DNA from: Ensifer sesbaniae
GTDB taxonomy: Bacteria > Pseudomonadota > Alphaproteobacteria > Rhizobiales > Rhizobiaceae
DNA length: 64,000 bases
Direction of reading: 5' to 3'
NCBI RefSeq assembly: GCF_013283665.1
Contig: NZ_JABEKU010000002.1
Location: 2,136,060 to 2,200,059, forward strand
Position numbers and translations under genes: made by a program
In this document: piece by piece, positions 9,403-18,239 of the stretch
Numbering within the stretch: the stretch's first letter is position 1
How the letters are laid out: every line of letters begins with the position of its first letter
The notes under the pieces: generated by a model
What the model saw: the letters and a program-made list of their open reading frames with translations, nothing else
Told to the model about the DNA's origin: nothing
Databases searched by the model: none

Positions 9403-10441
9403 ACCGAAACCCTCACCGTCCTTGGCGATCACCTTACTGTTTCCGCTGGCGGCCATAGGCACCACGCTGGTGCTGACGTCGATACTGGTTCTCGCCGCCG
9501 GCGCTTCCCCACTGTCCGTCTTCTATCTTGTGGCGAAGGGGGCGGCCGGCTCACAGTTCGCCTTCCTGGAGACCTTGACCCGGGCGACGCCACTGATCTT
9601 CACGGGTTTGGCGATCGCTGTCGCCTTTCGGGCAAAGCTCTGGAACATCGGCGCAGAAGCCCAACTCTACATCGGTGGCGTCGTCACCGTGGCGCTGGGA
9701 ACCGGCGCACTGCCCCTGCCTTCGGTCGTTCTCGTCCCGGTAATCATGGTCGCCGTTATGGCCGCAGGCGCGTTGCTTTTGCTCGGCCCAGCCATGCTGA
9801 AGACACGTTTCGGCGTCGACGAGGTGGTCACCACGTTGCTGCTCAACTTCATCGTCCTGCTGTTCGTATCTATGCTACTCGAAGGTATGCTCAAGGATCC
9901 GATGGGGCTCGGCTGGCCGCAATCGCAGAAGGTTATTGCCGAAGCGCAACTGCCGCGCCTCATCCAGGGCAAGCGGCTGCACTATGGCTTCGTCATCGCG
10001 CTTGCTTCGGCCGTCCTCATCTGGGTCGTCATGAAAAAGACGGTTCTCGGCTACGAGATGCGCGCCGTCGGCCTCAATCCCGAGGGCGCTCGTTTTGTTG
10101 GCATTCTGGTCGACCGCACTCTGATGAAGACGGCGTTGCTTTCGGGGGGATTGGCCGCTCTTGCGGGTTTTTCCGAAGTCTCTGGGCTCAAAGGCAACCT
10201 GACGCTCGACCTGTCGCCGGGCTACGGCTACACCGGCATCGTCGTCGCTATGCTGGCCATGCTGAATCCGCTCGGCGTCATCGCCGCTGCCATCTTCGTC
10301 GCCGGCATCTTCGTCGGCGCCGATGCCATGAGCCGAGCGGCCAAGGTATCGAGTTACATAGCCGACGTCATGGTCGCCACCTCGCTACTGACGATGGTTG
10401 TCGCGATCCTTCTGACGCGATTCCGGATCAGGTGGAGGTGA
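9392..10441 (+). CDS. BMP-type ABC transporter permease 1
   Basis: A 349-residue hydrophobic protein with about 8-10 membrane segments and the family motifs ATPLIFTGLAIAVAFRAKLWNIGAEAQ split over two helices, FGVDEVVTTLLLNF, and the cytoplasmic EAA-like loop MRAVGLNPEGARF. It belongs to the branched-chain/BMP permease superfamily and forms the translocation pore with the next gene product. The start overlaps the ATPase gene by 11 bp. Confidence 0.9.
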   Translation: MRLEPKPSPSLAITLLFPLAAIGTTLVLTSILVLAAGASPLSVFYLVAKGAAGSQFAFLETLTRATPLIFTGLAIAVAFRAKLWNIGAEAQLYIGGVVTVALGTGALPLPSVVLVPVIMVAVMAAGALLLLGPAMLKTRFGVDEVVTTLLLNFIVLLFVSMLLEGMLKDPMGLGWPQSQKVIAEAQLPRLIQGKRLHYGFVIALASAVLIWVVMKKTVLGYEMRAVGLNPEGARFVGILVDRTLMKTALLSGGLAALAGFSEVSGLKGNLTLDLSPGYGYTGIVVAMLAMLNPLGVIAAAIFVAGIFVGADAMSRAAKVSSYIADVMVATSLLTMVVAILLTRFRIRWR

Positions 10442-10442
10442 C

Positions 10443-11384
10443 ATGGACGCGCTCGAAATCCTCTTCACCGCCTCTTTCTGGGTTGCCGTAATCCGCATAG
10501 CATCCCCGCTGATCTTCGCGACCATGGGCGAGTTGATCTGCGAGCGCGCGGGCGTTCTTAACCTCGGCATCGAGGGGATCATGACGGCAGGCGCTTTCGC
10601 CGGCTGGTTTACCGTATATTCTGGCGGCGATCTTTGGGCCGGCTTGCTGGTCGCTGCCCTTTTCGGCGCCATGTTCGGCCTGCTGCATGCTACGCTCACG
10701 GTACCACTTGGCCTGTCGCAACACGTCGTCGGCATCGGTGTTACGCTGCTTGCCACGAGTCTTACCTATTTCGTCTATCGCCTTGCGCTGCCCGAGGTGA
10801 CGTCGCCGCCCAAAATCGAGCCGTTCCAGCCCTTGCCGGTCCCGGGCCTGTCCAGCATCCCGGTCGTTGGCGAGGCGCTGTTTACCCAGACGCCACTGAC
10901 CTATCTCGCATTCATCTCGGTTGCAGCGGTTGCCTGGATCCTCTATCGCACGCCCATCGGTCTAGCCGTTCGTGCTGCCGGCGAAAATCCGTCAGCGGTC
11001 GAAGCGCAGGGCATTTCGGTCACTGGCATCCGCATGGGCGCCGTTGTCGTCGGTAGCGCGTTGATGGCGCTCGGCGGCGCCTTTCTCACCACCTCGGCTT
11101 TCAACTCGTTCTTCTTCCAGATGATCAATGGACGCGGCTGGATTTGCATCGCACTGGTCGTCTTTGGCTCGTGGCGGCCAGGAAAGGCGCTGATCGGCGC
11201 CGTCCTCTTCGCCGCCTTCGATGCCTATCAGGTTCGCCTGCAGCAGATATCGGGTGGCATCGTGCCCTATCAGGTTTTCCTGATGATGCCCTATGCGCTG
11301 TCGATCCTGGCGCTGATCCTGGTCGCACGTCGTGCCGCATATCCCAAAGCTTTGATGATCCCGTACCAGAAAGGCGAAAGATGA
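10443..11384 (+). CDS. BMP-type ABC transporter permease 2
   Basis: A 313-residue multi-spanning permease, the partner of the preceding gene, which ends 1 bp upstream. Typical motifs are ATMGELICERAGVLNLGIEG near residue 25 and the coupling loop VRAAGENPSAVEAQGI near residue 180. Its stop overlaps the start of the deaminase gene (ATGA), so the enzyme is co-translated with the transporter. Confidence 0.9.
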   Translation: MDALEILFTASFWVAVIRIASPLIFATMGELICERAGVLNLGIEGIMTAGAFAGWFTVYSGGDLWAGLLVAALFGAMFGLLHATLTVPLGLSQHVVGIGVTLLATSLTYFVYRLALPEVTSPPKIEPFQPLPVPGLSSIPVVGEALFTQTPLTYLAFISVAAVAWILYRTPIGLAVRAAGENPSAVEAQGISVTGIRMGAVVVGSALMALGGAFLTTSAFNSFFFQMINGRGWICIALVVFGSWRPGKALIGAVLFAAFDAYQVRLQQISGGIVPYQVFLMMPYALSILALILVARRAAYPKALMIPYQKGER

Positions 11385-12670
11385 GTTTTGACCTGATCGT
11401 AAAAGGTGGCACGCTGCCCGATGGAAACGTCGCCGACATCGGCATCAAGGGCGATAGGATCGCCGCGATCGAGCCACGCATCGATGCCGAGGCTGGTCGT
11501 GTCGTCGATGCCTCGGGCGACCTCGTCAGTCAGCCCTTTGTCGATCCGCATTTCCATATGGATGCAACGTTGTCCTACGGCCTGCCACGTATCAATGCCT
11601 CAGGTACGCTGCTCGAAGGCATCGCGCTGTGGGGCGAACTCAAGCCGCTCCTGACCCACGAGGCCGTCAAGCAGCGGGCGCTAGCTTATTGCGACTGGGC
11701 GGTATCGATGGGCCTCCTCGCCATCCGCACCCATGTCGATACATGCGACGACCGCCTTCTTGCGGTGGAAGCGCTGCTAGAGGTCAAGAAGGAGATCGCG
11801 CCCTATATCGACCTCCAGCTTGTCGCCTTCCCGCAGGACGGGTTCTATCGCTCGCCGAATGCGCGCGAGAACACCATCCGCGCCCTCGACATGGGCGTCG
11901 ACATCGTTGGTGGTATTCCGCATTTCGAGCGGACCATGTCCGACGGCACGCGTTCCGTTACCGAACTATGCGAGATCGCGGTCAAGCGCGGCCTGATGGT
12001 CGACCTGCATTGTGACGAGACGGACGACCCGTTGTCGCGCCATATCGAGCAGCTTGCCTATGAGACCCAGAGGCTCGGCCTGCAAGGCCGGGTGGCCGCT
12101 TCGCACCTTACCTCGATGCATTCGATGGACAACTATTACGTCTCGAAGCTGCTGCCGCTGATTGCGGAAGCCGATATCTCAGTGATCCCCAATCCACTCA
12201 TAAACATCATGCTTCAGGGGCGCCACGACACCTACCCTAAGCGCCGTGGCCTGACGCGAGTGCCCGAGATGCTGAAGGCCGGCATCCGCACCGGCTGGGG
12301 TCAGGATTGCGTGCTCGATCCCTGGTATTCCCTCGGTACAGCCGATATGCTCGACGTCGCCTTCATGGGATTGCACGTCGCCCAGATGTCCTCGCCCACA
12401 GACATGCGCACCTGCTTCGACATGGTCACCAAGATCAATGCCGAGATCATGGGCCTCGATCATCTCGGTCTAGCCGTGGGCAAATCCGCAAGCCTCGTCG
12501 TACTTGATGCAGGCAACCCCATCGAGGCGGTGCGCCTGCGCGCCGAGCGGATTTGTGTCGTCGCGAAGGGCAAGGTCGTGGCCGAACGCGAAAAGCGCGA
12601 TACGGCCCTGTCCATCAAGGGCCGCCCCGCGACCATCAACCGCCGCCACATCCTGCCACGGCAATCGTGA
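11381..12670 (+). CDS. Cytosine-deaminase-like amidohydrolase
   Basis: A 429-residue amidohydrolase closely following the layout of E. coli CodA (427 aa). The metal and catalytic residues sit at a constant offset of four: H57 and H59 (HFHMD), Q152 (FPQDG), H210 and E213 (HCDE), H242 (SHLTS) and D309 (GQDC). The residue after D309 is Cys where CodA has Asp314, a residue near the substrate, so the preferred substrate may differ from cytosine; related enzymes act on creatinine, isocytosine or N-alkyl triazines. It overlaps the upstream permease by 4 bp and ends the transporter operon, implying uptake followed by deamination. Confidence 0.85.
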   Translation: MSFDLIVKGGTLPDGNVADIGIKGDRIAAIEPRIDAEAGRVVDASGDLVSQPFVDPHFHMDATLSYGLPRINASGTLLEGIALWGELKPLLTHEAVKQRALAYCDWAVSMGLLAIRTHVDTCDDRLLAVEALLEVKKEIAPYIDLQLVAFPQDGFYRSPNARENTIRALDMGVDIVGGIPHFERTMSDGTRSVTELCEIAVKRGLMVDLHCDETDDPLSRHIEQLAYETQRLGLQGRVAASHLTSMHSMDNYYVSKLLPLIAEADISVIPNPLINIMLQGRHDTYPKRRGLTRVPEMLKAGIRTGWGQDCVLDPWYSLGTADMLDVAFMGLHVAQMSSPTDMRTCFDMVTKINAEIMGLDHLGLAVGKSASLVVLDAGNPIEAVRLRAERICVVAKGKVVAEREKRDTALSIKGRPATINRRHILPRQS

Positions 12671-12920
12671 GTTACGAATAAAATTCGTCAGGCGAGCAGC
12701 CAAAGTAGCTACGCCAGGATCTCTTCCGGATTGGCCCAAAGGCCTCCAAGGGATCGATCAACGATGTCGGCGGAGAATTTTGACTTCTCCCAGAGCGGGA
12801 AATAAGCTAAGATTCAACCTGCTCGATATGAGTGGCACCGTGTGTTTCCGGACGACGCGATCTTCGCTGTGAGACCGTCCGGCCACATTTCCCCCGCCGG
12901 ACTCTCAAAGGAGAGTCGCC

Positions 12921-13169
12921 ATGTCGAAGCCATTGAAGAATGTACTGGAACCGTCAAACGAGGCGGATGCACAACATGACGTCGCGGTGGCGGCGGCTGT
13001 GGAACTTGCAATGGAGTTTTACGGCTGCGACGCGGTGACCGCCGCGGCCAAGCGCGCGTTCGAGGCCAGGGACCTCAATCGCGAAAGCCATTACCGGTTC
13101 TGGCTTCATATTTTCAAATCCCTGAAATCCAATCCAAACCTGATCAACGAAATCTGCCAGCCGGGGTGA
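12921..13169 (+). CDS. Conserved-looking small protein of unknown function
   Basis: An 82-residue acidic helical protein with no signal peptide or membrane segment, preceded by AAGGAG with ideal spacing to ATG at 12921. Composition and codon use look coding. No family was recognised. It stands alone between the deaminase operon and the polyamine-type transporter, 250 bp downstream of the former. The upstream gap contains only a weak AT-rich hairpin (12674-12688). Confidence 0.6.
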   Translation: MSKPLKNVLEPSNEADAQHDVAVAAAVELAMEFYGCDAVTAAAKRAFEARDLNRESHYRFWLHIFKSLKSNPNLINEICQPG

Positions 13170-13283
13170 CGGAGCGGCTGCCTGTGGCAGCGCGCATAAA
13201 CCCAACGCTCGGATTCATAGAGCTTGAGGCACTCAAGACCGAATCCGATGCAAGCCGTCCGCCAGCTCAGCGAATGCAACACG

Positions 13284-13306
13284 ATTGATATGATTTCCGT
13301 ATCAAT
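13284..13306. promoter_or_regulatory. ATTGATA inverted repeat upstream of the polyamine-type transporter
   Basis: ATTGATA (13284-13290) and TATCAAT (13300-13306) form a perfect 7-bp dyad with a 9-nt spacer, 80 bp before the binding-protein gene. A further half-like AATCAATATTGGA follows at 13316. The same half-sites appear in front of the dioxygenase gene at 17242-17263, which suggests one regulator for both. Confidence 0.45.
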
Positions 13307-13386
13307 ACCGGGAAATCAATATTGGAGATCGCAAGACTGGCGGGCGCAATGTCACCGAACCGACAACACCAACAAAGGGGATCGTC

Positions 13387-14427
13387 ATGAGGTACACTGC
13401 GCTGTGCGCGCCCGCGATCGTATCAATGGTTTTGGCTGCGAACGGCCACGCCGAAACTCTCATCGTCAACAGCTATGGCGGGCCGTACGAAACCATCATT
13501 CGGGAGCGGATCATTGAGCCTTTCGAGGCCAGGTTCGGGATCAAGGTAATCTACGACGCCGTCGGTTCGGCCTCCCAGGATTACGCCAAGATCAAGGCCA
13601 CCAACGGCCGCCCTGGCTTCGATGTCGTCGTAATGACCGCTTCTCAATCGCTCGAAGGGTGCAAGGAGGGCCTGCTTGAGGAATTCTCACCAGAGGAGGT
13701 CCCCAATCTTGAGCATCTGTCATCGGTGATTGCCGGCGTTGCTGGTCCCTGCGGCGCGGTTCACGAAGTGCAGTATCTCTCGCTTCTTTACCGGACGGAC
13801 AAGCTGGCAGAGCGTCCAAATTCCTGGAACGCGCTTTTGGATGATGGCCTCAAGGGCAAGATCATCCTGCCGACATTCCAAAACGTGATGGCCGCCTACC
13901 TGATGGAGATCTTCTCGGTCGCCCATGGTGGAGATCTGCTCGAGAACATCGATCCCGGCTTTGCCGCCATGGCCAAGCTCGCCGGGCAGTCGATCGGCTT
14001 TGAGCAATCATCCTCGGTCATGGAAACGTACCTCAAAGGGGGCGACGTCTGGGCGATGCCTTTCTGGAACGGACGCGCGCAGCTGCTCGTCGATAGCGGT
14101 TTGCCGGTCGACTATGTTCTGCCGAAGGAAGGCTCGATCCCCTTGGTCGCAACCCTGAACGTGCCGAAGCACGCGGCGAACCGAGACGCCGCTCTCAAGT
14201 TCGTCAACTTCTTTCTCGAGAAATCCAGCCAGGAGGCATGGGTCACCGGCTACAAGGTCGGCAGCGGTAGGATCGACATCGAGGTGCCCGCCGATATCCG
14301 TGCCAAGCAGATCACCACCGAGGCGGATCTGAAGGCCCTTCTATTGCCCGATCTCGCTGCGGTCGCGACACGGCTCTCCGCCTGGGGCGAACGATGGGAA
14401 CGTGATGTCGTCGCGGCGGCCAAGTGA
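13387..14427 (+). CDS. ABC transporter substrate-binding protein, polyamine (PotD/PotF) type
   Basis: A 346-residue periplasmic protein of the spermidine/putrescine-binding class (SBP type 2). A signal peptide covers residues ~1-22 (cleavage near NGHA-E). The mature N-terminus shows the family pattern LIVNSYGGPYET...FEARFGIKV, and FDVVVMTASQSLEG is the ligand-loop region. An AAAGGGG site precedes ATG at 13387. It heads an operon with two permeases and a PotA-type ATPase. Classical polyamine-binding acidic residues cannot be assigned with confidence, and many rhizobial members carry other amines or opine-like compounds. Confidence 0.85.
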   Translation: MRYTALCAPAIVSMVLAANGHAETLIVNSYGGPYETIIRERIIEPFEARFGIKVIYDAVGSASQDYAKIKATNGRPGFDVVVMTASQSLEGCKEGLLEEFSPEEVPNLEHLSSVIAGVAGPCGAVHEVQYLSLLYRTDKLAERPNSWNALLDDGLKGKIILPTFQNVMAAYLMEIFSVAHGGDLLENIDPGFAAMAKLAGQSIGFEQSSSVMETYLKGGDVWAMPFWNGRAQLLVDSGLPVDYVLPKEGSIPLVATLNVPKHAANRDAALKFVNFFLEKSSQEAWVTGYKVGSGRIDIEVPADIRAKQITTEADLKALLLPDLAAVATRLSAWGERWERDVVAAAK

Positions 14428-14435
14428 GGTAGATC

Positions 14436-15317
14436 ATGGCCGTCATAATTTGCTCCACTCCGACAAAGCCGCTGCGCGCTGTGGTCCCTGTCAAGGGACT
14501 TCTGCCGCTCATAGCCCCATCGCTCGTCCTGGTGCTCTTCTTCGCGATACCGATGGGCATGATGATCGGGATCAGCTTTCAAAGTCAGACGGAGGGCAGC
14601 CCGACACTTGCGAGCTATAGCCGCTTCTTCAGCAACGACCTGGTCCTTGCTGGCCTGGCCCGCACCGTCGTGATGTCCGGCCTCGTTGCGCTCTGCGTGA
14701 CCGTCCTAGCCTATCCCCTCGCCTACTATCTGGCACGCGCCACGTCGCGCTGGCGAACGGTCATCTTCGCGCTTGCCATTGCGCCGGAATTGGCGGGGGT
14801 CGTGCTTCGCACCTATGGCTGGCTCATCATTCTCGAAGATCGCGGCTTCATCAATTCCGCGCTGATATGGACCGGATTGATCACGGAACCCTTGCCCTTG
14901 TCGAAGAACCTTTTCGGCGTCGTGGTTGGGCTTACTCACGTCATCCTGCCGTTTGGCGTGCTGTCGCTTCTGACGAGCCTCCAGGGTATCAACCCCAATC
15001 TGGAAAAATCTGCGCAAATTCTTGGCGCGTCACGTCTTGCTGTTATCCGGCACATCATCCTGCCGCTCTCCGTGCCGGGGATCGTAAGCTCTTTCTTGAT
15101 TGGCTTCACCATGGCCGCAAGCGCATATGCGACCCCGGCCCTCCTTGGCGGCGCCGGCTTCAAAGTCATGGCCACAATGGTCTACGAGCAGGTGCTGTTC
15201 TATCTCGACTGGCCCTTCGCGGCGGTGATGGCGAACGTTCTGCTCATCCTGATGCTGGCCGCCGGCTTCATCGGATCCAGGCTGGAGTCGCGCCTCCACC
15301 AAAAACTTCACCTTTAA
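14436..15317 (+). CDS. ABC transporter permease, PotB type
   Basis: A 293-residue inner-membrane permease with about six helices. The cytoplasmic EAA loop is seen as EKSAQILGASRLAVIRHIILP near residues 190-210, and RTYGWLIILEDRGFINS is typical of PotB-like proteins. An AGGTAG site precedes the ATG, 8 bp after the binding-protein gene. It should pair with the next gene product to form the channel. Confidence 0.88.
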   Translation: MAVIICSTPTKPLRAVVPVKGLLPLIAPSLVLVLFFAIPMGMMIGISFQSQTEGSPTLASYSRFFSNDLVLAGLARTVVMSGLVALCVTVLAYPLAYYLARATSRWRTVIFALAIAPELAGVVLRTYGWLIILEDRGFINSALIWTGLITEPLPLSKNLFGVVVGLTHVILPFGVLSLLTSLQGINPNLEKSAQILGASRLAVIRHIILPLSVPGIVSSFLIGFTMAASAYATPALLGGAGFKVMATMVYEQVLFYLDWPFAAVMANVLLILMLAAGFIGSRLESRLHQKLHL

Positions 15318-15332
15318 TGTCGGGAGGCTCCA

Positions 15333-16136
15333 ATGAACCGACTGCTCACATATCTGTTCAGGACGGCGCTTGCCGCCATTCTTGCCTTCATCACCCTTCC
15401 GCTGGTGGTCGTCGTCGCGGCCTCGTTCAGTCCAACTTCGGCCGTGACGTTCCTGCCAAGCGAATGGACCTTGCAATGGTACGCGGCGCTCTGGGACAGC
15501 CGTTGGCTCGATCCGTTTCTACTCAGCGTCGAACTTGCCGTCATCGTGTCGCTCGCAAGCGGACTGCTCGGCGTCCTTGGGGCCTACAGCGTCGCCTACG
15601 CAAAATGTCCGGGGCACACCGCCATCATGGCGCTCCTCTTGTCACCCATGTCGGTCCCGCAAATCGTCAAGGGCGTGGCAGTCGTCCTGTTTCTGTCCTC
15701 GATTGGACTTTACGATCTGCTCGGAACGCCCGGCCTTGTCATGGCTCACATCATCCTGACGTTGCCCTACGTCGTGCGCATGGCGGCCACCGCGATGTTC
15801 GGTTTCGACAAGCGACTTGACCGCGCGGCACGCATACTGGGCGCCAGTGTCACGCAGAGGATCCGATATGTGCTGTTGCCGCTGATTCGCTCCGGCCTCT
15901 TCTCGGGGATGACTTTCGCCTTCATCATTTCCTTCAACAACATCCCGCTGTCCGTCTTCCTGGTCAGACCCGGCCAGACGACACTTCCGATTACCGTCAT
16001 TAACCATCTCGAATACAGCCTGGATCCGGTGCTTGCAGCAGTGAACGTCGCGTCACTCCTCTTCATCCTTGGCGCAATCATCCTTTTCGAAAAGATCGGC
16101 GGCTTCTCCGCCCAATTCCACGGGGGTAGCAAATGA
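15333..16136 (+). CDS. ABC transporter permease, PotC type
   Basis: A 267-residue permease with about six membrane helices. Its N-terminus (TLPLVVVVAASFSP, then W..QWYAALW) and EAA loop (DRAARILGASVTQRIRYVLLP) match PotC-like proteins. A GGGAGG site lies 6 nt before the start. The 3' end overlaps the ATPase gene by 4 bp (ATGA). Confidence 0.88.
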   Translation: MNRLLTYLFRTALAAILAFITLPLVVVVAASFSPTSAVTFLPSEWTLQWYAALWDSRWLDPFLLSVELAVIVSLASGLLGVLGAYSVAYAKCPGHTAIMALLLSPMSVPQIVKGVAVVLFLSSIGLYDLLGTPGLVMAHIILTLPYVVRMAATAMFGFDKRLDRAARILGASVTQRIRYVLLPLIRSGLFSGMTFAFIISFNNIPLSVFLVRPGQTTLPITVINHLEYSLDPVLAAVNVASLLFILGAIILFEKIGGFSAQFHGGSK

Positions 16137-17221
16137 CCACCATCGATATTGAACTCCTTTCCGTCAGCAAGCAGTTTGGTGCAAACCGCATCGTCGACGA
16201 TATCAGCCTTGCCATCCCCAAGGGAAAATTCGTCAGCATTCTTGGCCCGTCCGGATGTGGCAAGACAACGACCCTGAACATGATCGCCGGATTTGAAGCG
16301 CCCTCGAGCGGACAAATCCGAATTCGCGGTCGCGATCAGGAAGGCGTCCCGCCGGAAGCCCGGAAAATCGGGCTGGTCTTCCAGAACTACGCACTCTTCC
16401 CGCATATGACGGTCGCCCAGAATGTCGGCTTTGGCCTAAAGATGCAGGGCCGTCCCCGCGAGGAAATCGCCGACGGTGTCTCACGAGCCTTGAAAAGTGT
16501 CCATCTCGAGGGCTTTGAGGATCGGTATCCGAAGGAACTTTCGGGGGGCCAACAGCAACGGGTCGCGGTCGCTCGGGCGATTGCGCCCTCGCCGTCGGTG
16601 CTGCTTCTCGATGAGCCGCTCTCTAACCTTGACCTCAAGCTCCGGGAAGCGATGCGCGTCGAGCTGAAAGAGATCCAGGAAGATCTCGGCATGACCTTCA
16701 TCTATGTCACACATGACCAGGAAGAGGCGATGGCCATGTCCGACCGGATCATCGTCATGCAGGGCGGAGTGGTCGCGCAGGAAGGAGCACCCGCGGACAT
16801 CTACGGCAGCCCTAGGACCTCCTTCGTGGCGGATTTCATCGGCAAGTCCAATATCCTCCCGGCATCCGCAGAGCCCGGGGCCGATCGGAACCTGAAGGTA
16901 TCCCTCGGCGCGGGAAAGGCGGTGCTCACAGCCGCGCGGGGAGACGACGTCGCTCCTGACAATGTGCGCTTCTGCTGCATCAGACCGGAGGCCGTCAGGC
17001 TCGCAGAGGCGGCAGGGGCTCTCGACGAGCCGGCAAACCGCCTGACAGGTACCGTCCAGAAGGTCGTCAATCTGGGCGCCTATATCGAGGCCTGGATGCT
17101 CGTCGATGGCGGGATCACCTTGAAGTCCATGATCCGCTCGACCCGCCTCGAGAAGCTCTCGGCCGGCTGCCGCGTAGACCTCGCCATCGCCCATTCCGCT
17201 GTCCAACTGCTGGAGCAATAG
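16133..17221 (+). CDS. ABC transporter ATP-binding protein, PotA type
   Basis: A 362-residue ATPase. Walker A is GPSGCGKTT (38-46), the Q-loop is VFQNYALFPHM, the signature is LSGGQQQR, Walker B is LLLDEPLSNLD and the switch His lies in YVTHDQEEAM. The C-terminal ~100 residues form the TOBE regulatory domain. It energises the preceding permease pair and is translationally coupled to it. The operon appears to end here; the next gene starts 123 bp later behind its own operator-like repeat. Confidence 0.92.
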   Translation: MTTIDIELLSVSKQFGANRIVDDISLAIPKGKFVSILGPSGCGKTTTLNMIAGFEAPSSGQIRIRGRDQEGVPPEARKIGLVFQNYALFPHMTVAQNVGFGLKMQGRPREEIADGVSRALKSVHLEGFEDRYPKELSGGQQQRVAVARAIAPSPSVLLLDEPLSNLDLKLREAMRVELKEIQEDLGMTFIYVTHDQEEAMAMSDRIIVMQGGVVAQEGAPADIYGSPRTSFVADFIGKSNILPASAEPGADRNLKVSLGAGKAVLTAARGDDVAPDNVRFCCIRPEAVRLAEAAGALDEPANRLTGTVQKVVNLGAYIEAWMLVDGGITLKSMIRSTRLEKLSAGCRVDLAIAHSAVQLLEQ

Positions 17222-17241
17222 TGATATTTATTATCATCCAT

Positions 17242-17263
17242 TATCAATGCGAAAGAATTGATA
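17242..17263. promoter_or_regulatory. TATCAAT/ATTGATA inverted repeat upstream of the dioxygenase
   Basis: TATCAAT (17242-17248) and ATTGATA (17257-17263) are separated by 8 nt, 82 bp upstream of the dioxygenase start. These are the half-sites seen at 13284-13306, in reversed order, and both loci also share ATATTGGA just after a half-site. It is probably the binding site of the same unidentified regulator. Confidence 0.45.
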
Positions 17264-17344
17264 TTGGAATGTCGATTTATCACTCCGCTAAGCTCGATGT
17301 GATCCCGAACCCGGGATCTTCCCACACGGAGGCGAAAGATACAC

Positions 17345-18205
17345 ATGAAAACAAGAGTTTCGGCAATCCAGAATGACAGCAACGTCTGCGCAGACATCGT
17401 CGGGTTCGATTTCTCCGGCTACGACGACGCGGACATTGCGGCGGTTCGATCCTACTGGCTGCAATATGGCGTCATCCGCTTTCGGGCGACCGATATCACA
17501 GACCAGCAGCAGGTCGACTTCTCCCGCCACTTCGGTGATTTCGTCATCCATCCCAAGCAATTGCAGGAAGGCGGACACCCGATCCATCGCGAAATCCTGG
17601 TGATCAGCAATGTGATGAAGGACGGCAAGCCGAGTGGCGCGCTCGGCAACAGCGAAGCGACGTGGCACACCGACACATGGTTCTACGAGCGCCCACCTGC
17701 CGGCGCCATCCTCAGGGCGATCGAAGTTCCCCCTTCCGGCGGCGACACGTATTTTCTGTCGACCTACCAGGCTTTCGAGACGCTCCCCGAGGAGCTGCGC
17801 AGGGCTATTGAGGGGCGGCAGATCTTCTTCCAGAGCGTCTACGACAAGACGGGCAAGTTGCGCCTCGGGAAAGGCGAACCGACGAGCGCGGATTTTCGCG
17901 AGTGGAGCGGCGTCGTTCATCCGCTGGTCAGAACTCATAGCGAGACGGGCCGCAAAGCGCTTTATCTTGGTGGGACGTCGGAAGGGGCGTGGATCGTCGG
18001 CATGCCGCTCGATGAAAGCAACGACCTGATCTCAAGGCTTTGGGAGCACACCACCAACACACCTGAAGTCTTCGTCCAGAAATGGAGCGTGGGCGACATC
18101 GTGATGTGGGACAACCGTTGCACGATGCACCGGCGCGATTCATTCGACCCGAATACCATCCGGATTATGCATCGGACGACGACATCCGGCGAGCGCCCGG
18201 TCTGA
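17345..18205 (+). CDS. TauD/TfdA-family 2-oxoglutarate-dependent dioxygenase
   Basis: A 286-residue non-haem Fe(II) dioxygenase. The facial triad is visible as H108-x-D110 in ATWHTDTWF and H262 in RCTMHRRD. An Arg of the following RIMHRTT segment (R273 or R277) should bind the 2-oxoglutarate carboxylate. The family oxidises taurine, 2,4-D, carnitine-type betaines and similar substrates, releasing succinate and CO2. Position after a polyamine-type transporter suggests it oxidises the imported compound. GAGGCGAAAG precedes the start. Confidence 0.85.
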   Translation: MKTRVSAIQNDSNVCADIVGFDFSGYDDADIAAVRSYWLQYGVIRFRATDITDQQQVDFSRHFGDFVIHPKQLQEGGHPIHREILVISNVMKDGKPSGALGNSEATWHTDTWFYERPPAGAILRAIEVPPSGGDTYFLSTYQAFETLPEELRRAIEGRQIFFQSVYDKTGKLRLGKGEPTSADFREWSGVVHPLVRTHSETGRKALYLGGTSEGAWIVGMPLDESNDLISRLWEHTTNTPEVFVQKWSVGDIVMWDNRCTMHRRDSFDPNTIRIMHRTTTSGERPV

Positions 18206-18239
18206 TTTGTGAACCATAGGGCAGATCGGAGTCTCGTCG

